Shown: positions 25,125 through 33,521 of the stretch, piece after piece
Numbering within the stretch: the stretch's first letter is position 1
Layout of the letters: the number at the start of each line of letters is the position of its first letter
From: Lachnoanaerobaculum saburreum DSM 3986
Lineage (GTDB): Bacteria; Bacillota; Clostridia; Lachnospirales; Lachnospiraceae
Assembly: GCF_000185385.1 (NCBI RefSeq)
Contig: NZ_GL622296.1
Span: 2,863,223-2,927,222 of the forward strand
Reading direction: 5' to 3'
DNA: 64,000 nt
Notes under the pieces: model-generated
What the model was told of the DNA's origin: nothing
Database searches by the model: none
What the model saw: only the letters and a program-made list of their open reading frames with translations
Translations under genes and position numbers: made by a program

Positions 25125-26522
25125 TTATTTTTCTTTTCCTTCACCCTCAAAATACTCATCCTTAAGCTTGATTACAACATTTGTAAGTAAAAATACGGCT
25201 ATAAGGTTCGGAATCGCCATCAGTCCGTTGAAAGTATCTGATATATCCCAAAGTAACCCGAGATCCATAGTAGCTCCCACTATTGCCATCAGTGAATATA
25301 CAACCATAAAAGGCTTTATCACCTTCTCACTAAACAAAAATTCTATACATCTGGCACCGTAAAGCCCCCATCCTATGATAGTGGAGAAGGCAAACGAACA
25401 CATAGCAACAGCTGTAAATAATGACACTCCATGTCCATAAGTCTTTATAAAACCGCTTATTGTAAGCTCCGCACCTGCCGGCAAACCGAACGGGATATTT
25501 ACACCTGAACAAAGTATTACAAGTGCTGTAAGTGTACATATAACTATGGTATCCGCAAATACTTCAAATACACCGAAAAATCCCTGCTTTACAGGCTTGC
25601 CTGTATCTGCCGACGCATGTGCAATAGGTCCGGTACCGAGTCCCGCCTCATTTGAAAATATACCTCTTGATACTCCTTTTTTCATACTGATAAAAAAGCT
25701 CCCTATCACTCCGCCTGTAACCGCTCTCGGATTGAATGCCCCATATATTATACTGCCAAATACTTCCGGAACTCTGTTTATATTTAAAAATACTACTCCC
25801 AGTGCAAGCACTACATAAAAAAGTGCCATAAACGGAACCAGCTTTTCAGTAACTGTTCCTATTCTTTTTATACCTCCAAGCAGTACCAGTCCCACCAGTA
25901 TTGTCACAATTATTCCGATAATTAAGTTTATTGTCTGACTTCCGCCTGATTTTACTATTCCATAGCCTTCAAGTGCCACATTAACAGCTGCCGTAATAGT
26001 ATTTACCTGTGTTGCATTTCCGGTTCCAAACACTGTCAGTACACCGAAAGTGGCAAAAGTATATGCCAAAAATACCCACTTCTTCGGCAGTCCGTTGCTG
26101 ATATAGTACATCGGTCCACCTACAAGTTCACCATTTTTATTTTTCTTTCTAAAGTATACTGCCAATGTAACCTCGGTAAACTTGGTACACATACCAAGTA
26201 TTGCAGAAATCCACATCCAAAATACACTTCCCGGTCCGCCTATAGATATTGCACCTGCAACACCTGCTATATTTCCTGTTCCCACAGTAGCGGCAAGTGC
26301 AGTGGTTGCCGCCTGAAAAGGTGACAATGCACCGTCTGCAACATTTCTCTTTTTGAAAATTCTGCCGACAGTGGTCTTCATTATATAGGCAAAATTTATT
26401 ATCTGCATGAATTTTAATCTAATACTTAAATATATGCCCACACCCATTAATGCAATCATTGCAGGTACACCCCAAATAAATCCGTTTATACCGGAATTTA
26501 TCTTTGAAATTGTTTCAATCAT
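25125..26522 (-). CDS. Sodium:alanine/glycine symporter (AGCS family)
   Basis: 465 aa with about ten membrane helices. Family signatures are AATTALAATVGTGNIAGVAGAIS near residues 68-90 and RGIFSNEAGLGTGPIAHA in the middle. It imports alanine or glycine with Na+. It follows tcdA by nine bases, so the two may be co-transcribed. GAGGTAGAGA precedes the start. Confidence 0.93.
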   Translation of the reverse strand: MIETISKINSGINGFIWGVPAMIALMGVGIYLSIRLKFMQIINFAYIMKTTVGRIFKKRNVADGALSPFQAATTALAATVGTGNIAGVAGAISIGGPGSVFWMWISAILGMCTKFTEVTLAVYFRKKNKNGELVGGPMYYISNGLPKKWVFLAYTFATFGVLTVFGTGNATQVNTITAAVNVALEGYGIVKSGGSQTINLIIGIIVTILVGLVLLGGIKRIGTVTEKLVPFMALFYVVLALGVVFLNINRVPEVFGSIIYGAFNPRAVTGGVIGSFFISMKKGVSRGIFSNEAGLGTGPIAHASADTGKPVKQGFFGVFEVFADTIVICTLTALVILCSGVNIPFGLPAGAELTISGFIKTYGHGVSLFTAVAMCSFAFSTIIGWGLYGARCIEFLFSEKVIKPFMVVYSLMAIVGATMDLGLLWDISDTFNGLMAIPNLIAVFLLTNVVIKLKDEYFEGEGKEK

Positions 26523-26531
26523 TCTCTACCT

Positions 26532-27281
26532 CTACTTTATCAAATCCTTTATTACTTCACCTGCTATAATAAGTCCCACTACCGAAGGTACAAATGCAAC
26601 GGAGCCCGGAATTGCTCTTCTGTCCGTACATTTTCTCTCGGCACCGGGAGGACATACACAATGTGATCTGCAACTTATACTCTCATCCTCTATCGGAACA
26701 AGCGGTTTTTCCTTAGAATACACTACCTTCAACTTCTTTATATTTCTTTTTTTAAGTTCTCTTCTCATCACCTTGGCAAGCGGGCAGACATCGGTCTTAT
26801 ATATATCACTCACCACAAAGGCTGTAGGATCCAGCTTATTGCCTGCACCCATACTGCTGATAACAGGTACTCCGCTCTCATTTGCCTGCATCACCAGATT
26901 TATTTTTGCAGTTACCGTATCCACCGCATCTATTACATAATCATACTGTGAAAAATCAAAATCTTTTGCATTCTGAGGTAAATAAAAGCACTGATATGTA
27001 GTCACCTTACATCTCGGGTTGATACTCAGTATCCTATCCCTTGCTACATCTACTTTATACTTTCCTATAGTCTTCACATCCGCTATTATCTGACGATTTA
27101 TATTGGTCAAACATACCTTATCATCATCTATCAGGTCGACAGCTCCCACTCCCGATCTTGCCAGAGCTTCTACGCTGTAGCCTCCTACTCCACCTATTCC
27201 AAATACTGCCACTCTTGAATTTTTGAGTTTATTCATGGCATCAACTCCTAATAAGAGCTGTGTTCTTGCAAACTGATCCAT
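26532..27281 (-). CDS. tcdA: tRNA threonylcarbamoyladenosine dehydratase
   Basis: 249 aa E1-like (ThiF/MoeB-fold) protein. The ATP-binding loop is AVFGIGGVGGYSVEALARSG (about 28-47), followed by DDDKVCLTNINRQI and the family C-terminus PGSVAFVPSVVGLIIAGEV. It cyclises t6A to ct6A at position 37 of ANN-decoding tRNAs using ATP. There is no strong ribosome site near the ATG at 27281. It lies directly upstream of the AGCS symporter gene. Confidence 0.9.
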   Translation of the reverse strand: MDQFARTQLLLGVDAMNKLKNSRVAVFGIGGVGGYSVEALARSGVGAVDLIDDDKVCLTNINRQIIADVKTIGKYKVDVARDRILSINPRCKVTTYQCFYLPQNAKDFDFSQYDYVIDAVDTVTAKINLVMQANESGVPVISSMGAGNKLDPTAFVVSDIYKTDVCPLAKVMRRELKKRNIKKLKVVYSKEKPLVPIEDESISCRSHCVCPPGAERKCTDRRAIPGSVAFVPSVVGLIIAGEVIKDLIK

Positions 27282-27392
27282 ATATTAATTTAGATAATAA
27301 AATCCATCCTCCCATATTTTTACACTATCAAGCAAGTTTATATTTTAAAATGATAATTGTCAATAAATATCCCTTTATTTGAAATATCTAAA

Positions 27393-27590
27393 AAATAAAA
27401 AGCCGGCATCACTGCCGGCTTGGTTTTCTGGGAGGAGAGCCGATAGGTACCGGCTCGAGTATTATGAAAAAAATCTTTTATTATAGACTCGCTATCTCTC
27501 GTCTATGTAAAGAATTATATAAAATAAAAGTGGCTAAAATTTGTTTTTTGTGTAAAAGGTTTTTGAATTAGCTATGAACAATATATGAAC
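27393..27590 (-). ncRNA. Repeated structured intergenic element, copy 1 (candidate small RNA)
   Basis: The block 27401-27590 recurs at 37021-37211 with about 19 mismatches and one 1-bp indel (about 90% identity, counted by eye). Read on the minus strand it holds a conserved inverted repeat TAGAC/GTCTA (27484-27505), a 6-bp hairpin GAGCCG/CGGCTC (27437-27456), the single-stranded motif UCUCCUCCC complementary to a Shine-Dalgarno sequence (27430-27438), and a terminator-like 7-8 bp hairpin AGCCGGC/GCCGGCT (27401-27420) followed by TTTTTATTTTTT. On the plus strand a 35-codon frame (27464-27571) follows GGGAGGAG at an over-long spacing, but it is broken in copy 2. Strand and start are inferred. 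It lies in the 360-base gap between tcdA and the TetR gene. Confidence 0.5.
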
Positions 27591-27641
27591 TTGTTTTCTT
27601 CAGGTTTTCCCCTAAAATATTAACCTGATATTGACATTAAA

Positions 27642-28214
27642 TTAATGTTTTAAATATGCATTAAACATAATTTTCAACATATATCTGAGCTTTTCCATGT
27701 CTATATCATCAAACAAATAAATACCCATATATAAACAGTTCATTAAAAATATGAATTCTTGATTATTTGTCGCCTTATACTCATAAAGTCCTTCTTTATT
27801 GCAAAATTGGGCAAAGTCTTCTACCACTTCTTCATATATTTTCTTATACATCTCTTTGAATCTATCATTTGTCTGCATCTCTATAAGAAATACTGTGTAC
27901 AGATCTTTATATGGGTTTTTATCCAGTATTTTATCCAATAAAATATCAATAATTTTCTCTTCCCTGTCTTGAATACTTCCGTTCATATGTTCCAAAACGA
28001 CTTTTTTTCTGTAACTGCTTCCATCCTTTAACAGCTCTAAAAAAATTTCTTCTTTATTTGAAAAATGATGGTATACTCCTCCCTTGGATATCCCTACAGC
28101 CTGTATAATATCATCCATAGTGGCCTTTGAATATCCCCTGTCTACAAAAAGCTTCAATGCAATTTCTTTAATCTGTTTTCTTCTTTCTTCCTTGCTTAAT
28201 CTTTGTCTATCCAT
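27642..28214 (-). CDS. TetR/AcrR-family transcriptional regulator
   Basis: 190 aa. The N-terminal helix-turn-helix is ALKLFVDRGYSKATMDDIIQAVGISKGGVYHHFSNKEEIF (residues 17-57), classical TetR. The C-terminal ligand domain is not recognisable. AGGAGAGC precedes the start. A perfect 12-bp palindrome lies over its predicted transcript start, which suggests self-repression. No efflux or enzyme gene is adjacent in the same direction, so its target is elsewhere or is the gene itself. Confidence 0.92.
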   Translation of the reverse strand: MDRQRLSKEERRKQIKEIALKLFVDRGYSKATMDDIIQAVGISKGGVYHHFSNKEEIFLELLKDGSSYRKKVVLEHMNGSIQDREEKIIDILLDKILDKNPYKDLYTVFLIEMQTNDRFKEMYKKIYEEVVEDFAQFCNKEGLYEYKATNNQEFIFLMNCLYMGIYLFDDIDMEKLRYMLKIMFNAYLKH

Positions 28215-28229
28215 GCTCTCCTTTCTACC

Positions 28230-28279
28230 GACTATATAGTCTGTAATGATATATTAGACCTTTTTGCTTCTTTTGTCAA
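28230..28279 (-). promoter_or_regulatory. TetR gene promoter and palindromic operator
   Basis: Minus strand TTGACA (28274-28279), 17 bases, TAATAT (28251-28256). GACTATATAGTC (28230-28241) is a perfect 12-bp palindrome about ten bases downstream of the -10, over the expected start point. Confidence 0.7.
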
Positions 28280-28291
28280 GTATATACATAC

Positions 28292-28331
28292 AAAAAAGCC
28301 CCCTCAAATCCTGGAAACGAATTTGAGGGGG
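28292..28331 (-). terminator. Terminator of the PadR-DUF2812 operon
   Basis: Eleven-base arms CCCCCTCAAAT and ATTTGAGGGGG, with a run of T residues following on the minus strand. It lies just past the DUF2812 stop codon. Confidence 0.9.
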
Positions 28332-28339
28332 TAATAATT

Positions 28340-28888
28340 TTATTCCCAAATATCTCTGTCCACATCACTGTTTAAGTTTTTCCTTTGCTTACAAATACCT
28401 GTAATAAAAAATATTATTCCAGAAATCATAAATCCAAGCCCGAACACAAGCAATATCCAAAACGGTGCATTCTTTTCATCTATATAGTTAAACATTTGAA
28501 CGAATAAAAATACTCCGAAAACAAGTTGTGATACGCCCACACTTATAAAAAATGAATAACGCTTTTTCATCTGATTGTTTACCTCCTTAGTTTCAGTATA
28601 GAGTTCCAACTCTCCGTCAGCCTTATTTTTCCTAAGATATACCCTGCCGGCATATTCTTTAACAACACTTATCCCTGTCTGCTCCAAAAATTTGAAATAC
28701 TCCTTTTTACTTGTACCGACGTACTTTGGAATATCTATTTTATATTGAAATTTTGCCGGAGAAACATCTTCAAACTCATATACTCCATTTGAGTATCCGA
28801 TAAGCATCTTTCCCTGTTCACCCTGTTCATTCAGCCAATTTTCTTCCTCTGTTATGTCTAAAAAAACTTTTTTAACTGTAGACTTCAT
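28340..28888 (-). CDS. DUF2812 domain membrane protein
   Basis: 182 aa. The N-terminal 100 residues match the DUF2812 pattern (EEENWLNEQGEQGKMLIGYSNGVYEFE, then KFQYKIDIP). Two membrane helices follow (about 112-130 and 141-163), separated by DEKNAPF. Function unknown. It follows a PadR regulator by one base, an arrangement seen repeatedly in Firmicutes and often tied to envelope or antimicrobial stress responses. AAAGGAGG precedes the start. Confidence 0.85.
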   Translation of the reverse strand: MKSTVKKVFLDITEEENWLNEQGEQGKMLIGYSNGVYEFEDVSPAKFQYKIDIPKYVGTSKKEYFKFLEQTGISVVKEYAGRVYLRKNKADGELELYTETKEVNNQMKKRYSFFISVGVSQLVFGVFLFVQMFNYIDEKNAPFWILLVFGLGFMISGIIFFITGICKQRKNLNSDVDRDIWE

Positions 28889-28889
28889 C

Positions 28890-29210
28890 TTACGCCTCCT
28901 TTAACTTTCTTGCATTTGAGAGTAATTCATCCAATCTTGAAATTTCTTTTTCAAAATATTTTCTACCCTCATCCGTTATAATGTACTCAATCTTTCTATC
29001 CATTGACTGTTCATCAGTCTGTTTTATCCAGCCTTTTTTTTGCAATGTATCGAGTGCTCCGTATAATGTTCCGGCTCCCAGATTTACACGCCCATTTGTC
29101 ATCTCCATTATATCCTTCATAAGTGCATATCCATGTGCTTTCTTATGTAGCCTGAGTAAGATGTAATAAATGGACTCTGTCAAAGCCCCGCTGTTTGATA
29201 ACCTACCCAT
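28890..29210 (-). CDS. PadR-family transcriptional regulator
   Basis: 106 aa, the short PadR type. The winged helix is YYILLRLHKKAHGYALMKDIMEM and LGAGTLYGALDTLQKKGWI, with a C-terminal dimerisation helix. It probably represses its own operon with the DUF2812 gene; direct repeats lie between promoter and start. AGGAGGG precedes the start. Confidence 0.93.
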   Translation of the reverse strand: MGRLSNSGALTESIYYILLRLHKKAHGYALMKDIMEMTNGRVNLGAGTLYGALDTLQKKGWIKQTDEQSMDRKIEYIITDEGRKYFEKEISRLDELLSNARKLKEA

Positions 29211-29241
29211 ATTCCCTCCTTCTAATTTTCAGGACTTTAAA

Positions 29242-29315
29242 TATTACGTTTTTTGGTATTACGTTTTTCTTTGTATCTTTATCTGTAATATATCATAATC
29301 CGTAATAGTTGTCAA
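29242..29315 (-). promoter_or_regulatory. PadR operon promoter and direct-repeat operator
   Basis: Minus strand TTGACA (29310-29315), 17 bases, TATATT (29287-29292). Downstream, TATTACGTTTTT is repeated directly at 29242-29253 and 29257-29268, a 15-bp period, between the transcript start and the padR ribosome site. Confidence 0.65.
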
Positions 29316-29378
29316 TGTTTTTCTCTAAAATATATTAAAATTAATTGTTGAAGTTACTCCTTATTTAAGCCTCGAAAC

Positions 29379-29417
29379 AAAAAAGATTGCGAAACGAATC
29401 TTCTCGCAATCTTTTTT
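29379..29417 (-). terminator. Terminator of the fructoside operon
   Basis: AAAAGATTGCGA and CGCAATCTTTTTTT form a 10-12 bp stem around about 12 bases. A T run follows on the minus strand. It lies directly past the GH32 stop. Confidence 0.85.
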
Positions 29418-29420
29418 TAC

Positions 29421-30914
29421 TTACATTATAATATCCTGTTTTATAATATCCATCAATGCATCGCCGTCGCAAGCAAATGTAATATCCCTTGCCGATTGTT
29501 CTGTATAAATTGCCGTTGTCATAGTCTGCTCCCCATTGCCGACAAATATTTCACAGCTGTAACGATCAAGTATAATACGAAGTTTGATGCTACCATCTTC
29601 TATATTTGGCACAAACATTCTTCTTTGATGTAGAATCGCCCTTCTTGTACCTGAAAATTTGCGATCTATCTTTACAATACCTTCATATGGTCTGATGTTC
29701 AAGGAAGTATAAGCTCCTCCCCCTTTTGCAAAATAAATGGTAAATTTATAATATGGATTTTCTGCATCTTTTGCTCTGATTTGAAGCTGCAAATCCAAGA
29801 CTCTGCCATTTATCTCTTCAAGTTGTACCTCTTTACTTTGAGAAATCTCAACCCCTTTATACTCCACTTTGTTTTTTAAACAGCTTTCATACTCTTTCGT
29901 AGGTTTTTGATACAGGCGATTATTCTCAATCCAAATCTCTCTTGGCAATGTCATCTGCCCTGCCCAAGCCTCATCATGAGCACGAATGGCACAGGCATCC
30001 CAGTTTTGCATCCAGGCAATAATTACTCTTCTATTATCTTGTGTTTCTATGGTTTGATGTGCATAGAAGTCAATACCATAGTCAACCGCCTGATTGTATT
30101 GCTCCTTAAATTTTCCTTTTTCCTTATCGAAATCTCCGATAAAGCATATATTCCCATTTCCGTTGTGATATTCAAATCCCACGGGTAACATATCCTGCGG
30201 ACTGGTTAAAAGCACATGCTTACCGTCAAGTTCAAAGAAGTCCGGACATTCCCACATCTTACCGAAACGGTTTTTATTTTCATCCAAAGTGCTGAAATAT
30301 TCCCATGAAAAAGCATTCTCACTTCTAAACAGAAGGATTTGTCCGCTTCCGTCAGCAATTCTGCTACCGACTACCGCCCAATATATACCCTCATTATCCC
30401 TCCAAAGCTTCGGATCACGAAAATCAATCTTACTTGCCCCATCAGGTAAATCCGCCTCCGTCAAAACCGGATTATTCTCATATTTGACATAATTTAATCC
30501 GTCTCCGATTGCAAGACATTGAGTCTGACAGTCAACCATTTCTCCTTCTTCATTTTCCACTCTTGTTACACCTGTATACATCAAAAGATGTCTTCCGTCA
30601 TCCAGTTCAACAGCACTCCCCGAAAAACATCCGTAGTCATCATATGGCATATCAGGTGCAATCGCCGCCGGCAGATACTCCCAGTGAAGCAAATCCTTAC
30701 TTACTGCATGTCCCCAGTGCATAGGTCCCCATTTTGAATTATATGGGTGATACTGATAAAACATATGATACATACCTCTGTAAAATGACAGCCCGTTAGG
30801 ATCATTCATCCACCCTACATAAGGACTTAAGTGAAATGCAGGACGCATATCTCCTATTATTTTTTTAGAATGCTCCTTCTCATATGCTCTTGCTTTTTCT
30901 AATTTAAGGCTCAT
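29421..30914 (-). CDS. sacA: Glycoside hydrolase family 32 (beta-fructofuranosidase / sucrose-6-phosphate hydrolase)
   Basis: 497 aa. Five-bladed propeller plus C-terminal beta-sandwich. The nucleophile is Asp38 in WMNDPNG, the transition-state stabiliser Asp167 is in FRDPK, and the acid/base Glu222 is in WECPD. No signal peptide, so it acts in the cytoplasm. It is the last gene after an ABC importer rather than a PTS, so its natural substrate is probably an unphosphorylated sucrose or short fructo-oligosaccharide. No fructokinase is in the locus. Confidence 0.92.
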   Translation of the reverse strand: MSLKLEKARAYEKEHSKKIIGDMRPAFHLSPYVGWMNDPNGLSFYRGMYHMFYQYHPYNSKWGPMHWGHAVSKDLLHWEYLPAAIAPDMPYDDYGCFSGSAVELDDGRHLLMYTGVTRVENEEGEMVDCQTQCLAIGDGLNYVKYENNPVLTEADLPDGASKIDFRDPKLWRDNEGIYWAVVGSRIADGSGQILLFRSENAFSWEYFSTLDENKNRFGKMWECPDFFELDGKHVLLTSPQDMLPVGFEYHNGNGNICFIGDFDKEKGKFKEQYNQAVDYGIDFYAHQTIETQDNRRVIIAWMQNWDACAIRAHDEAWAGQMTLPREIWIENNRLYQKPTKEYESCLKNKVEYKGVEISQSKEVQLEEINGRVLDLQLQIRAKDAENPYYKFTIYFAKGGGAYTSLNIRPYEGIVKIDRKFSGTRRAILHQRRMFVPNIEDGSIKLRIILDRYSCEIFVGNGEQTMTTAIYTEQSARDITFACDGDALMDIIKQDIIM

Positions 30915-30922
30915 TTTTCCTC

Positions 30923-32599
30923 CTACTGCCCCAGTGCTTCAAAATATTTATCTAAATACGATTGGTAAATTTCTAAAAACCTTTGTAAACCATAAGCATC
31001 CAATTTTTTAATATATTCATTCCAATCCTCATCACTCATACCATTCATTATCCAATCGGATTTCTTTGTATTTATTTCCGTTTTTATATCTGCCAAAAGA
31101 TTTGATATTTCCTCGGTATCTTTTTGTGACATAAATACATTGGGATAAACATATTTGGTATTCATATCAGGTGTATAAATATCCTTGATCCAATCAAGTC
31201 TATACTGTGCATCATCCGGAACGGTGACATAAACATTATAATACTCATTCAATATTGCAAGCGGACCGCCCACACTCTGTGCCTCTCTAACTTCTACCGG
31301 TGAAGCATCTCCTAAAGGTGCATGCTTTAGCATCGGCTCACCTTTTGAATTGGTTGACATCACAAAAATATTAAATTTATCCTTTTCCCCATAAGTACCC
31401 CAATTGTTTTGTGGAGACTGTATCGGTGCATACATCTGATCAAGCCAACTGCATACCAGTGCCGGATGCTTTGCAAGCGCTGTAACTACACATCTACCTC
31501 TGTCAAATCCGCTTGTAAATGATCCGTTCTGAGGTGTTATATTTCTTATATCTGCAGTAAGTGCCGGCAGAGGAACCCAATCTTTAAGATTATCTATATT
31601 TGCAATATCCCAGGTAAAGCAAACCCCATATCTTCCCGACTTTCCTTTTGATACATAGGTTGACCACTCCTGTGTAAAGCATTCCGGATCAATCAGCCCC
31701 TTTGCATATAGCTTGTGTAACCATTTTATGCCTTCTTTATAGCCTTCCTGTGTTGCAGCGCTTATAACTTTTTTATCCTTGGTCACTGCAATATGTCGGT
31801 CTTTATCCGCATCTCCATAGCCCTCACCAAATCCGTTAATTAAGATTGCCGGATCCTGGTCACCATTATTCACTATACAGGACATTGGAATAATACTGCC
31901 TTCTATGTTAAACTCCGCCTGTATCTCAGATGCATGGTCTTTGAATTGTTGCAATACATTTTCAAATGATTCAATATCCGTAGGAACTTCAAGTTTTAAA
32001 AAATCCAGCCACTTTTTATTTATATAGCTCATTCCTCCTACAGTCTGAATTGCCGTCTTTCCCTCTCCAAGCTGCTCTATCCATGGCAGTGAATATATAT
32101 GACCGTCTGTAGCCGTTACCATAGTCTTATACTCCGGATATTTTTCAAATACCTTCTTTAGATTCGGCATATCCTTTTCTATATAATCTTCAAGAGGAAT
32201 TATTACTCCCTGATCTGCATATTTTAATAAATTGCTGTCACTAAAGCCGCCTGAAAACACAAAATCCTGTAAAGTCTTATAATTTACCATTTGAAGTGCA
32301 ATCTTATCTCCCCACTGATCACTTGGTATGGCAGTCCAGTCTACATGCACATTGGTTTTTTGTTCCAAACGTTCAAATATGACTCTTTTATTGGGATCAG
32401 GCTCAGATGCCGTAGGGTATGAAATTAAACCGGTAATAGTCTCTTTTTCCTTTAACGGAAAGGTATAACTCTCATCCAAAGCCTGTTTTGTATCTGCTCT
32501 ATTGTAGCCGAAAAAAAGCTCTCCGCATCCTGTTGTAGTGAATATGACTGTTGCAACCACTGTAAATATAAATACTTTCTTATATATTTTTTTAATCAT
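30923..32599 (-). CDS. Extracellular sugar-binding lipoprotein of the LplA/YtcQ class
   Basis: 558 aa. The lipobox cysteine is Cys25 (TTTGCGEL). It is a large family 1-type solute-binding protein with TNVHVDWTAIP, GHIYSLPW and a C-terminal EWNEYIKKLDAYGLQRFLEIYQ-like segment, common to the 500-560 residue binding proteins that go with LplB/LplC permeases. It should present an oligosaccharide to the permeases encoded just upstream. GAGGGTGT precedes the start. With GH32 next, fructans or sucrose are the likely ligands. Confidence 0.88.
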   Translation of the reverse strand: MIKKIYKKVFIFTVVATVIFTTTGCGELFFGYNRADTKQALDESYTFPLKEKETITGLISYPTASEPDPNKRVIFERLEQKTNVHVDWTAIPSDQWGDKIALQMVNYKTLQDFVFSGGFSDSNLLKYADQGVIIPLEDYIEKDMPNLKKVFEKYPEYKTMVTATDGHIYSLPWIEQLGEGKTAIQTVGGMSYINKKWLDFLKLEVPTDIESFENVLQQFKDHASEIQAEFNIEGSIIPMSCIVNNGDQDPAILINGFGEGYGDADKDRHIAVTKDKKVISAATQEGYKEGIKWLHKLYAKGLIDPECFTQEWSTYVSKGKSGRYGVCFTWDIANIDNLKDWVPLPALTADIRNITPQNGSFTSGFDRGRCVVTALAKHPALVCSWLDQMYAPIQSPQNNWGTYGEKDKFNIFVMSTNSKGEPMLKHAPLGDASPVEVREAQSVGGPLAILNEYYNVYVTVPDDAQYRLDWIKDIYTPDMNTKYVYPNVFMSQKDTEEISNLLADIKTEINTKKSDWIMNGMSDEDWNEYIKKLDAYGLQRFLEIYQSYLDKYFEALGQ

Positions 32600-32619
32600 A
32601 ATGACACCCTCTCAATAAA

Positions 32620-33519
32620 TCAGCCCTTTACAGAACCTGCCATAATACCCGCATCAAAATATTTTTGAAAGAACGGATACATTGCAATCAAAGGTAAAGA
32701 AGAAATAATAATAGTTGCATATTTTAGCAACTCTCCAAGCTGTGCTCTTGCTGCCGTACTCTGAATATCCGCAATCATTCCCGATTGAGGCTGGTTTTGA
32801 ATCAATATGGCACGAAGAACAAGCTGTAAAGGTTGTTTAGACTCATCACTTAAATATACCATTGCATCAAAGTAACTGTTCCACATTCCGACAAATTGCC
32901 AAAGTACAAGTACTGCAATCACAGGCTTACATACCGGTAATAAGATTTTAAAAAAGTAAGTCAATTCGTTTGCTCCGTCCACCTCTGCAGCCTCACGAAG
33001 CTCCGACGGAATATTTTGATAGTAAGTTCTTGCAATAATCATATTCCACACACTGAACGCCCCCGGCAGAATAATTGCCCACATACTGTTTAACAAGCCC
33101 AAATCACTTATAACCAAATATGTCGGAATCAATCCTCCGCCAAAGAACATGGTAATAACGAATATAATATTAAGCACCTTTCTTCCACGAAAATCCGTTC
33201 TGGACATCGGATACGCTGCAAGAAGTGTAATCATCACGGATATTGCTGTAAATACTACAGAATAAACAATGGCATTATAAAATCCAACCCAAATCTGTTT
33301 GTTACTTATGACACGCTGATATGCCGTAGTTGTCCATTTACTGATGTCAAAACTTATTCCGCTGTTTTGTAATGTTACAGGATCAATAAATGAAGCCACA
33401 ATGATATATATTATCGGAATAATTATTGAGAAAACAAAAAGTCCCAAAAAGATATTTCCGCCAAGAATAAATACTTTGTCCGAAGCACATTGTGCTAAAA
33501 ATGATTTCTTCCTCCTCAT
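32620..33519 (-). CDS. Carbohydrate ABC transporter permease (LplC/YtcP class)
   Basis: 299 aa with six membrane helices. The EAA loop is LREAAEVDGANELTYFFKILLPVCKP (about residues 176-201), and the C-terminus YFDAGIMAGSVKG is typical of LplC. It forms the channel with the upstream LplB-like permease. The two genes are separated by two bases. The dedicated ATPase is absent; such importers share a general MsmX-type ATPase encoded elsewhere. Confidence 0.92.
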   Translation of the reverse strand: MRRKKSFLAQCASDKVFILGGNIFLGLFVFSIIIPIIYIIVASFIDPVTLQNSGISFDISKWTTTAYQRVISNKQIWVGFYNAIVYSVVFTAISVMITLLAAYPMSRTDFRGRKVLNIIFVITMFFGGGLIPTYLVISDLGLLNSMWAIILPGAFSVWNMIIARTYYQNIPSELREAAEVDGANELTYFFKILLPVCKPVIAVLVLWQFVGMWNSYFDAMVYLSDESKQPLQLVLRAILIQNQPQSGMIADIQSTAARAQLGELLKYATIIISSLPLIAMYPFFQKYFDAGIMAGSVKG

Positions 33520-33521
33520 AT

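Noticed and set aside
27464..27571. 35-codon plus-strand peptide frame in the repeated element
   Set aside because: The spacing to GGGAGGAG is too long and the frame is broken in the second copy, while the non-coding features are kept.
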